From Lachnospiraceae bacterium (GTDB taxonomy: Bacteria; Bacillota; Clostridia; Lachnospirales; Lachnospiraceae), in contig JAGCUO010000044.1 of assembly GCA_017962825.1 (NCBI GenBank), positions 1 through 38,795 on the forward strand: a DNA stretch of 38,795 bases. Reading direction: 5' to 3'. Below the pieces are notes generated by a model. That model saw only the letters and a program-made list of their open reading frames with translations, was not told the origin of the DNA and made no database searches. Every line of letters starts with the position of its first letter. Position 1 is the first letter of the stretch. A program made the translations under genes and the position numbers. This document shows, piece after piece, positions 1 through 6,973 of this stretch.

Positions 1-16
1 CGACTACGAGGTTGAT

Positions 17-382
17 ATGGAATTAAAGAGATTATCACATAACTTAACAGTGTGTAAAGTCAATAGTATAAAAGACATTTGCTTTGATACAGAGTTTTTC
101 TTTATAGGAAAGACTGATGAAGAAATCTCACTTGTTTGCAAAACAGAAGATACACCTGCAGGTACTATCGAGCGCGAGGATGGATGGAACGGATTTCGGA
201 TTCAGGGAATACTTGATTTTTCACTGATCGGGATACTGTCTAAACTGTCAACCATCCTTGCAGAAAATGAAATAGGTATTTTTGCTGTCTCGACATACAA
301 TACGGACTATATACTTGTTAAGTCAGAGAATTTTGAAAAAGCAATGAGTGTTTTGGAAGAACAAGGATATAGGGTGGTTTGA
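17..382 (+). CDS. ACT-domain protein (CASTOR/ACT_7-like)
   Basis: This 121-residue protein resembles the small stand-alone ACT-domain proteins of Firmicutes. Two regulatory beta-alpha-beta folds can be recognised. The second, around residues 62-121, has the typical pattern of a phase starting at FSLIGILSKLSTILAENEI, followed by an IFAVSTYNTDYILV strand and a C-terminal helix ending in EEQGYRVV. Such proteins are thought to bind small ligands such as amino acids; no catalytic residues are visible and the ligand cannot be told from sequence. The ATG follows GAGG with about 5 nt spacing, so the start is well supported and the gene is complete although it lies at the window edge. It stands 35 nt before a GNAT acetyltransferase and may share its transcript. 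The family assignment rests on recognised pattern, not on a search. Confidence 0.75.
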   Translation: MELKRLSHNLTVCKVNSIKDICFDTEFFFIGKTDEEISLVCKTEDTPAGTIEREDGWNGFRIQGILDFSLIGILSKLSTILAENEIGIFAVSTYNTDYILVKSENFEKAMSVLEEQGYRVV

Positions 383-417
383 TTTTATCTTTCAGTATAA
401 TAAAGCAGGGGTGAAAT

Positions 418-963
418 ATGAATGATAAACCGAAGATGGGATATCATGTCGGTCAGAAATTGTTTGATGAATATGTATGCAAGATAGCGTCTGCTTTGGA
501 AGTGAATGAAAAATGGGACACTCTGATCAAGGAGCATTGCGACGATCCGAATTGGGCTATGTGGAAAATGGACATCATTGCCAAAATATCGGAGGGGAAG
601 GAGATTCCATATTACGGGATCTTTAACGGAGAAATTATCTGCGAAGTATATGCTGCTCCGAACTACACCCCAGGTAAAAATGCCGAAGGGCTTCACGAGG
701 ATAGCACAGTATATCTGTCGGCGTTTAGAACGGTTGAGAAGTATCGAGGTAAGGGATATTTTTCACGGCTGTTTCAATTCATGCTGGAAGATCTTCGACA
801 AAAAGGCTTTTCGAGAGCAGTACTTGGAGTTGAACCATATGAAGTCATCAATAAACAGATATATCTTCATTGGGGCTTTACAGAAAAATTGTACACAGGA
901 ACCTGCACCTACCCCGACGGAACTGTAATTGAGGTAGAGTATTATGGAAAAAGCCTTCGATGA
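418..963 (+). CDS. GNAT family N-acetyltransferase
   Basis: This 181-residue protein is a GNAT-fold acetyltransferase that would move an acetyl group from acetyl-CoA to an unknown amine. The acetyl-CoA pyrophosphate loop is visible as RGKGYFSRLF at residues 110-119, preceded by the strand STVYLSAFRTV and followed by an amphipathic helix. The C-terminal part contains NKQIYLHWGF (residues 145-154), the usual 'Y..GF' segment of the fold. The first 60 residues form a helical extension. The ATG is preceded by AGGGGTG at suitable distance. Its closest neighbours are an ACT protein upstream and an unknown protein downstream, which do not reveal the substrate. Family is clear; substrate is unknown. 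Confidence 0.85.
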   Translation: MNDKPKMGYHVGQKLFDEYVCKIASALEVNEKWDTLIKEHCDDPNWAMWKMDIIAKISEGKEIPYYGIFNGEIICEVYAAPNYTPGKNAEGLHEDSTVYLSAFRTVEKYRGKGYFSRLFQFMLEDLRQKGFSRAVLGVEPYEVINKQIYLHWGFTEKLYTGTCTYPDGTVIEVEYYGKSLR

Positions 964-1072
964 TGGATGATTATATCGGAATACATTTCAGTTAACAACT
1001 TCAAGTTTGTCGGGATGAACGTTGGAACATAAAACCGGAATATAAACGATTGTAGGAACTATTGGACGAACC

Positions 1073-1465
1073 ATGTTGACCGAACTTAAGGAATTAGAGA
1101 AGAAAATAGCATACGAAGAAGGTCAGCTCTCTTTTTTCTTTGCTTGTGATCTTGTGCCCATGTCTTTATCTGATTTGGTACCGTTAAAAGAAATACTGGT
1201 AAAAAATAAAGTTATAGCAAAGGATGATAACGTATCGTTAACGACGATAGATGATCCATTAACAGATATGGGCGGAATATGCAGGGAATGGCATCTTGAT
1301 GATGAGATATCAGCCAGGCTCTTGCACATAGTGCAAAAAGCTGATTGTTATTATCTCGTGAGGGCAGACGGTACTTATTCGGCATATGGGTATTTATGGA
1401 GTGAGTGTCGCATCGTATATAAAGATAATGAATTTATTCTTCTTGAGTTTCATATATGTGACTAA
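1073..1465 (+). CDS. Hypothetical protein
   Basis: I do not recognise this 130-residue protein. It starts with a charged helical segment (LTELKELEKKIAYEE), continues with mixed alpha/beta sequence, and has a C-terminal part rich in aromatic residues (CYYLVRADGTYSAYGYLW) that could be beta-sheet. It has no signal peptide, membrane segment or metal motif. The ATG at 1073 is followed directly by TTG, and there is no convincing ribosome site just upstream, so the exact start is uncertain. It lies alone between a GNAT gene and an XRE regulator with gaps of 109 and 185 nt, in the accessory-looking left part of the window. A role as a small immunity-like or orphan protein is possible but is speculation. 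Confidence 0.55.
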   Translation: MLTELKELEKKIAYEEGQLSFFFACDLVPMSLSDLVPLKEILVKNKVIAKDDNVSLTTIDDPLTDMGGICREWHLDDEISARLLHIVQKADCYYLVRADGTYSAYGYLWSECRIVYKDNEFILLEFHICD

Positions 1466-1650
1466 TATTGCTTATGTATTTGGATCAGGATGAGATTTCC
1501 GAGAAAGAGGAAAGCTTTAGTGCAGGAGAATAATGATTCTACGTAACAGAGAGGCGTAGAGAGAGGATTCTGCGTTCCGTAGGTAGTTCTATGGCATATT
1601 CGCTGATACGCTTTATCCGTAACCATTAAATACGGGCAGGAGGTTATCAA

Positions 1651-2391
1651 ATGAATCAGGAATTAACCGGGAAATTTATCGCACAGGTACGAAAAGAAAA
1701 AAATCTGACTCAGAAGGAACTTGCCGACAAGCTTGGGATCAGTGATAAGACCGTTTCAAAATGGGAAACTGGAAACGGAATGCCTGACGTATCCCTGCTT
1801 CAGCCTCTGTGCAAGGAATTGTCGGTTAATCTGAACGAACTTCTGTCCGGTGAAAGACTCTCTGAAGAGAGTTATAACGGAAAGGCGGAAGAGAATATGA
1901 TGAATCTGGCTAAGGATGCCCAGGAAGGAAGAAACAATAAAAAAAGAGCAGGGATAATAGGTGCTTGTTGCGGAATACTTGTGTTTATACTGTTTATCGA
2001 ATTGGGTATAACCGGTGCGGCGGGAGTTGCCGGAATATACAGTTTTTTGGATTTACCGACACTTATAATAATAGTCGGAATACTGTTCGGAATAGAACTT
2101 ATCTCCGGGAAATTCGGAAGGATCTTCAAGGCACTTTTGGCTTCGATAAAAAACACCGATCAATTGGATGACGATTCCAGAACCCTTTATCTTCAGGATC
2201 TTATGTTTGCAATAATATCTACGATTATATCAAGTTTTTTTGCAGCCATTATCGGTTTTATTACTCTTTTACATAATTTTTCGGATCCCGCTACACTTGG
2301 TCCCAGCTTTGCGGTTATGTCCATCAGCTTTTTCTATGGGCTGCTGATAATAGCACTGCTATTTGCCCTTAGGGAAAGACTGAAGAAATGA
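1651..2391 (+). CDS. XRE-family regulator with membrane domain
   Basis: This 246-residue protein joins a DNA-binding domain to a membrane domain. Residues about 8-65 form a Cro/C1-type helix-turn-helix, with the typical core QKELADKLGISDKTVSKWE and NGMPDVSLLQPLCKELSVNLNELLSGE. After a charged linker (residues 70-97), there are about four hydrophobic segments near 100-122, 130-152, 185-210 and 220-241. The family occurs widely in clostridia, where the membrane part may tether the regulator or sense the envelope; its signal is unknown. The ATG follows GCAGGAGG with 7 nt spacing, so the start is secure. It is not obviously in an operon, though the lipoprotein gene 74 nt downstream is a candidate target. 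Confidence 0.88.
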   Translation: MNQELTGKFIAQVRKEKNLTQKELADKLGISDKTVSKWETGNGMPDVSLLQPLCKELSVNLNELLSGERLSEESYNGKAEENMMNLAKDAQEGRNNKKRAGIIGACCGILVFILFIELGITGAAGVAGIYSFLDLPTLIIIVGILFGIELISGKFGRIFKALLASIKNTDQLDDDSRTLYLQDLMFAIISTIISSFFAAIIGFITLLHNFSDPATLGPSFAVMSISFFYGLLIIALLFALRERLKK

Positions 2392-2465
2392 TCGATACTG
2401 ATCGTTATGGCTAAATCCATCCTTTGTAGGATAATTCCCAAAAACGAAGAAAGGAACAGGCATTT

Positions 2466-3905
2466 ATGAAAAAGGTCCATGCGTCAATCATATTTATGTG
2501 TTTGTTGTCTCTATTTGGGTGCGCTAATACTCAGGATGAAGTCACTTTTGGATCGACATTGCCCGGGGATGACGAGATATTTCCGACGATTCTCGTTGAA
2601 GAGGTAACGGAATCTGAAATAAGCTCAGTTGACGTTCAGGCACAGCCTGGTTGGACATCTCTCACAGATTATACAGGGTATGTTGATGAAATTCTCCCTC
2701 ATATGTACAGGGATGAGTTTAGTGAATGCGATTATGATGGAGACGGTAAAACAGACAGATTATATAGGATAGATGATGTCTCCTATTATATGTCGGAATA
2801 TCGTATAGATTTCGGAAATGGGGATAAGCTCTACACCGAAAATGTTTCGGAAACGGCATATCCCCATGTATATCCTGTCGATCTGGATAAAGACGGGGAT
2901 GAAGACATAGTTCTGACCTATACTGTTGAACCGGCAGACAGAGAGCCCTTTACATGGTGCGATATCTTTTGTTATGATTCTTCGCATCATATTTATATGA
3001 AGGAAGAATCAGTTCTTCATTCTTCGGGCGGGATTTCTCATTTGCCTATCAAGCTTCAAAGGATATCTTCTTATGAAGCTGCATTTACTGTTGTGAATAC
3101 AGATTTTACAGGCTTTATAGGCCTGGATAGATATTATCAGAAGTATGATGACGTTATGCTTGATCAGTTTTGGGAGAATGTTGAGTCTAATGATAATATT
3201 ATAGAAGCAATGATCGTTTATGCTGAAGTTGAGTATGGAGATGTGCCCTGTATTCATTGCTATGCGGATACGGTGAATGGCGGATGGTACTACATTGTAT
3301 TTGATATAGTATTTGATGAGGGTGAGTATAGGATAACGAATTTAAATAAAGTTTTTGATCCGTTCAGTGCTGAATTTGCGGATTCCTCAGCTTCCGGAAT
3401 AATTCCTGTTTATGTTCCTTCGGATGTGACATTTGAAAAAGTACAGATTTCTTCCGATGATCCTTATGAAGGTATGATCACAAGTATAGGAGATTTCAAT
3501 GAAGATGGGATAACTGAGAAGATTGTAGTCGATTACAGGGATATTCTGGCTGAAGGCCTTGCTGTTCCGGGGAGAATAGCGCTGTATGATGCTGACGGTG
3601 ATATATTGTGGTGTGATACGTTTGGATTGCCCTATGCCGGATGGTGCAGGTTCTATATTTCTGAGATTGATAATTTACCGTGTTTAATGAGGTATTTTCC
3701 GCCTGTTGCGAGACAGGGGAGCTGGGAATGTTATCTTCAAGTATATACCTTGAATTCTGATAACGAGTTTACTGTATCAGAACAGATCTTTTGTGATGGG
3801 ACCAAAGAAAGCGCAGATGAATGCAAGGTTATAGCTGAAAAATACCTGGAGCATGCGGTCATGCTGGTTTCTACTATGGATTCCGAACTGAAGGTGTATA
3901 AATAA
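2466..3905 (+). CDS. Lipoprotein with Asp-rich calcium-loop-like repeats
   Basis: This is a 479-residue predicted surface lipoprotein. The N-terminus has the signal MKKVHASIIFMCLLSLFG followed by Cys19, which fits a lipobox for lipid attachment. Three acidic loops resemble FG-GAP/VCBS or dockerin-like calcium sites: DYDGDGKTD at residues 89-97, DLDKDGDED at 139-147 and DFNEDGITE at 343-351. Each is followed by a hydrophobic strand (RLYRI, IVLTY, KIVVDY), as in beta-propeller-type repeats. No enzyme motif is seen. The start is preceded by AAGGAACAGG. The gene ends before a good terminator at about 3948. The ligand is unknown; calcium binding is inferred from the loop pattern only. Confidence 0.78.
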   Translation: MKKVHASIIFMCLLSLFGCANTQDEVTFGSTLPGDDEIFPTILVEEVTESEISSVDVQAQPGWTSLTDYTGYVDEILPHMYRDEFSECDYDGDGKTDRLYRIDDVSYYMSEYRIDFGNGDKLYTENVSETAYPHVYPVDLDKDGDEDIVLTYTVEPADREPFTWCDIFCYDSSHHIYMKEESVLHSSGGISHLPIKLQRISSYEAAFTVVNTDFTGFIGLDRYYQKYDDVMLDQFWENVESNDNIIEAMIVYAEVEYGDVPCIHCYADTVNGGWYYIVFDIVFDEGEYRITNLNKVFDPFSAEFADSSASGIIPVYVPSDVTFEKVQISSDDPYEGMITSIGDFNEDGITEKIVVDYRDILAEGLAVPGRIALYDADGDILWCDTFGLPYAGWCRFYISEIDNLPCLMRYFPPVARQGSWECYLQVYTLNSDNEFTVSEQIFCDGTKESADECKVIAEKYLEHAVMLVSTMDSELKVYK

Positions 3906-3947
3906 GGGATGGAATATCAAAACAGCGGGATAATAATCGAGGCGGAG

Positions 3948-3978
3948 GCCCGGCGGGAATGTCGGGCTTTTTTATTTT
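3948..3978 (+). terminator. Rho-independent terminator
   Basis: The stem GCCCGGC (3948-3954) pairs with GTCGGGC (3961-3967), with one G-U pair and a 6-nt loop, and is followed directly by TTTTTTTATTTT. It should end the lipoprotein transcript and insulate the threonine aldolase unit. Confidence 0.85.
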
Positions 3979-3979
3979 A

Positions 3980-3988
3980 TGATAAAAT
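3980..3988 (+). promoter_or_regulatory. Extended -10 promoter for threonine aldolase
   Basis: TGATAAAAT fits the extended -10 pattern TGnTATAAT with one mismatch in the hexamer. It lies just after the terminator and gives a predicted leader of about 35 nt containing AAGGTGG before the ATG at 4031. No good -35 box is visible, as can be the case with an extended -10. Confidence 0.45.
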
Positions 3989-4030
3989 GAAAAAGTATGA
4001 CATTTTAGACAGATAAGGTGGATTTTTAGA

Positions 4031-5065
4031 ATGAAGGGAAAACTCGGTTTTGCATGTGACTATATGAAAGGTGCCCATCCTTCCGTAATGGAGAAGATGA
4101 TGGAGACCAATATGATGGAGACTATCGGATACGGTCGGGATGAGGTTACGGAAGAAGCCCGGGATCTGGTCCGAAAAGCATGTGATTGTCCGAAAGCACT
4201 CGTTGAGTTCCTGATAGGCGGAACCCAGACTAATGCAGTAATGATCGATGCATTCCTGCGTTCTTACCAGGGCGTTATCGCAGCGGATACCGGTCATATA
4301 AGTATTCATGAAGCAGGAGCTATAGAAGCATCCGGTCACAAGGTTATTACTCTGCCTCATAGCGAAGGTAAGATCACTGCAAGGCAGGTTAAGGAGTATC
4401 TTGAAAATTATTACAATGATGATTCGTACGAGCATATGGTGATACCGGGCATGATATATCTGTCCCAGCCCACGGAGTACGGAACATTATACTCACTTGA
4501 AGAGTTAAAGGGATTCAGACAGGTATGTGACGAGTATGACATCCCTCTTTACATTGACGGAGCCAGACTCGCATATGCCCTGGGATGTCCTGATAATGAT
4601 GTGACCCTTAAGGATCTGGCTTGTGTTTGTGATGCGTTTTATATAGGCGGAACAAAATGCGGTCTTCTTTTCGGAGAGGCTGTTGTGATCCCTGATCCTG
4701 AGGCAATTCCCCATCTGTTTACGACCATCAAACAGCATGGAGCTCTTCTTGCAAAGGGAAGACTCCTCGGAGTTCAGTTTGCCGAGCTGTTTAGGAACGG
4801 ACTTTATTATGAGATCGGAAAGCATGCAATGGAAGCTGCCGAACGCATAAAAAATGCTTTAAAAGAGAAAGGTTATAGATTTAAGATCGATTCTCCGACC
4901 AACCAGATCTTTTGTATTATGGATAATGAAGCACTTAAGGGATTCGGGGAAAGAGTTGAATATACATTTTGGGAAAAGTATGATGATACTCATACAGTGA
5001 TCCGCCTGGCTACAGACTGGGGGACTACCGATGAAGAGGTCGATGCACTGATAGATGTTCTTTAA
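4031..5065 (+). CDS. ltaE: Low-specificity threonine aldolase (PLP)
   Basis: This 344-residue enzyme belongs to the fold-type I PLP beta-eliminating lyase/threonine aldolase family, which cleaves threonine or allo-threonine to glycine and acetaldehyde. The PLP lysine is Lys209 in FYIGGTKCG. Upstream, YIDGARLAYAL (residues 174-184) carries the Asp and Arg that contact the cofactor and substrate, and GGTQTNA (63-69) forms part of the cofactor phosphate site; HEAGAIE at 93-99 is also typical. The length matches the family. The ATG is preceded by AAGGTGG. It is the first gene after a terminator and an extended -10 box, and 21 nt separate it from a membrane protein gene. The stereochemical preference cannot be decided from sequence, so the symbol is by family. 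Confidence 0.88.
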   Translation: MKGKLGFACDYMKGAHPSVMEKMMETNMMETIGYGRDEVTEEARDLVRKACDCPKALVEFLIGGTQTNAVMIDAFLRSYQGVIAADTGHISIHEAGAIEASGHKVITLPHSEGKITARQVKEYLENYYNDDSYEHMVIPGMIYLSQPTEYGTLYSLEELKGFRQVCDEYDIPLYIDGARLAYALGCPDNDVTLKDLACVCDAFYIGGTKCGLLFGEAVVIPDPEAIPHLFTTIKQHGALLAKGRLLGVQFAELFRNGLYYEIGKHAMEAAERIKNALKEKGYRFKIDSPTNQIFCIMDNEALKGFGERVEYTFWEKYDDTHTVIRLATDWGTTDEEVDALIDVL

Positions 5066-5086
5066 CAGATAAACGGTAAATAAGTA

Positions 5087-6634
5087 ATGAATAAGATCGG
5101 GCAAATAAACAAAGGATTCATCAAAGCGGCGGGCATTATCATGTTCGCTCTTGTGATAGTCATATATGGTTTCCTGACATATAATGCGTTTATTTCTTCG
5201 ATGATCGCACCGACGACATATATTCCGTACAATTGGGCTTTTCCGATTCCCGACAGTCCGTTCAAGAATATGCTTTATTGCGGAGCAGGGCTTGCCGTTC
5301 TCGTATTCTTTTCCGCGTTGGACAGGAAATATCCGGCAAAAGCGGTGAAATTTGAGAAGATGGTATTTGTCTGTTTTATGCTTGCATATATCGCCGGAGG
5401 AATTGCATTTTCACTTACCAATCCCTATTACCCTTCGGGAGATCAGATAAATACCACTGCGGGTGCAATGTATGCTCTTGAAGGCAATTACGAGATGTTC
5501 CGTCCCCTGGGTTATATAGATATATGCCCGCACCAAAAGGGGCTGCTGTTTTTCTATGAGATCTGTTTTAAGATATTCGGTCCCCTTAATTACACTCCCG
5601 TCAGGATCATCACTGTCTTTATGAATGCTCTGACCATACTTATGGGTTACCGCCTTATAAAGGATCTGGGAGGAAGGGAATTTTCGGGAGTTTTATACAC
5701 GGTTTTGACTGCTGTCTGTGCACCGTATTTTTGGATGATACCTTATGCTTACGGGGATCTTCCTTCCATATTCGGGATAATGGTCATGTTCCGTTTTTTC
5801 AACCGATATATGAACGGGGGAAATATACTGAATGTCCTGATGGCCGCGGCAGGAGCTGCATTTGCCATACTTAACAGAAGCGCTGCCTGGATCGCAGTCG
5901 TGGCTCTTATCATTACCGCGTTGTTCCTTGCTTTGAAAAAAGAGAAATTATATCCCTTTGCCTGTGCACTTTTTGTGGCACTGATCTCATATCTGGTCCT
6001 TACGGCGATAAATATCAGATATGAAAAGCTTTCGGGTTATGACAGACATACGGGAAGTCCCGTGACCGCATATATAGCTATGGGAATGCAGGTTTCCGAC
6101 GGATGTCCCGGAGTTTATAACAGGTATCATCAGGATCTTTACGAAAAATATAACGGAAACCGTGAACAGGCCTCCGGGGAAGCGAAGCTTTACATCAGGA
6201 ACAGGCTGGAGGAATTTAAAGAAGATCCCCATATGGCTTATGAGTTCTATAAGGCCAAACTGCTGTTTCAATGGAACGATCCTCTTTTTGAGTGCAATAC
6301 TCATCTGTACAGCTTCAGGGAGGGCACTGAATTAAACGGCTTCTATGAGAGTCTCTACAAAGGAAAACTTCATGAACTTTTATTTAAATTCATGAACAGA
6401 TATCAGGCGTTTATATATCTGCTTTGTTTAATTGCTGCGATCAGGGATCTGATCGTCATCATAAAAGAGGATAAAGGTTTTATTTACGGATGGTTTTTCC
6501 ATATTTTTCTGATCGGAGGTATACTGTTTAGCCTGATATGGGAAGCCAAAGCGCGTTACAGTCTTCCGTACTTTATATTCCTTATCCCCATTGCAGCGAT
6601 GCTGTTTACACCCCGCAAAGAGAAACGGTTCTGA
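5087..6634 (+). CDS. Polytopic GT-C-like glycosyltransferase
   Basis: This 515-residue membrane protein has about 10-12 hydrophobic segments and the layout of the PMT/ArnT-like GT-C superfamily, whose members move sugars from polyprenyl-phosphate donors to acceptors outside the membrane. The acidic motif expected in the first outer loop is seen as NPYYPSGDQ (residues 112-120, Asp119), and the hydrophobic C-terminal part contains WEAKARYSLPYF, like the Arg-Tyr segment in this family. A hydrophilic outer loop of about 100 residues (roughly 315-415) separates the two membrane halves. The ATG lies 21 nt after the threonine aldolase gene with no clear Shine-Dalgarno, so it may depend on translational coupling. 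Donor and acceptor are unknown. The GT-C call is inference from topology and motifs. Confidence 0.7.
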   Translation: MNKIGQINKGFIKAAGIIMFALVIVIYGFLTYNAFISSMIAPTTYIPYNWAFPIPDSPFKNMLYCGAGLAVLVFFSALDRKYPAKAVKFEKMVFVCFMLAYIAGGIAFSLTNPYYPSGDQINTTAGAMYALEGNYEMFRPLGYIDICPHQKGLLFFYEICFKIFGPLNYTPVRIITVFMNALTILMGYRLIKDLGGREFSGVLYTVLTAVCAPYFWMIPYAYGDLPSIFGIMVMFRFFNRYMNGGNILNVLMAAAGAAFAILNRSAAWIAVVALIITALFLALKKEKLYPFACALFVALISYLVLTAINIRYEKLSGYDRHTGSPVTAYIAMGMQVSDGCPGVYNRYHQDLYEKYNGNREQASGEAKLYIRNRLEEFKEDPHMAYEFYKAKLLFQWNDPLFECNTHLYSFREGTELNGFYESLYKGKLHELLFKFMNRYQAFIYLLCLIAAIRDLIVIIKEDKGFIYGWFFHIFLIGGILFSLIWEAKARYSLPYFIFLIPIAAMLFTPRKEKRF

Positions 6635-6649
6635 TAATAAGGAGTATTT

Positions 6650-6973
6650 ATGGATAACGATGCGAAGAAACAATTGTTGGATGAGTTAGCCAGACAAATA
6701 TCCGGAAATGTAAACGATGGGCCCGAAAAGGGGAAGATCGTTTCCAAGATAGACAGCGCGACAAGTGCCGTAACGTTTATGCTGTCCGGAACCAAATATT
6801 CCATTGAGGATATGCAGAAGGCCAAGAAATATCTTCAGGGAAAGCTTTCAAAACATCCGAGTGAAAGATCAGAAAGAAGGATGTACTATGAGATAGCCAT
6901 CACCTGTATTGATGCCGTCATTCATCAGTTTTCGAAACCGGCGGATGAAATTATCAGGAGTAATAAGCAGTAA
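6650..6973 (+). CDS. Small hypothetical protein coupled to EAL gene
   Basis: I do not recognise this 107-residue soluble protein. It is highly charged and predicted mostly helical, with a middle segment SAVTFMLSGTKYSIEDMQKAKKYL and a C-terminal helix containing YYEIAITCIDAVIHQF. It has no signal peptide or membrane segment. The ATG follows TAAGGAG with 5-6 nt spacing. Its stop codon overlaps the start of the next gene (TAATG, one shared base), so it and the EAL-domain phosphodiesterase are very likely translated together. That suggests a partner or regulator of the c-di-GMP enzyme, which is inference from gene order alone. Confidence 0.75.
   Translation: MDNDAKKQLLDELARQISGNVNDGPEKGKIVSKIDSATSAVTFMLSGTKYSIEDMQKAKKYLQGKLSKHPSERSERRMYYEIAITCIDAVIHQFSKPADEIIRSNKQ

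Noticed and set aside
1474-1533. 19-residue acidic open frame (MYLDQDEISEKEESFSAGE)
   Set aside because: No ribosome site or terminator context; too short to support without conservation.
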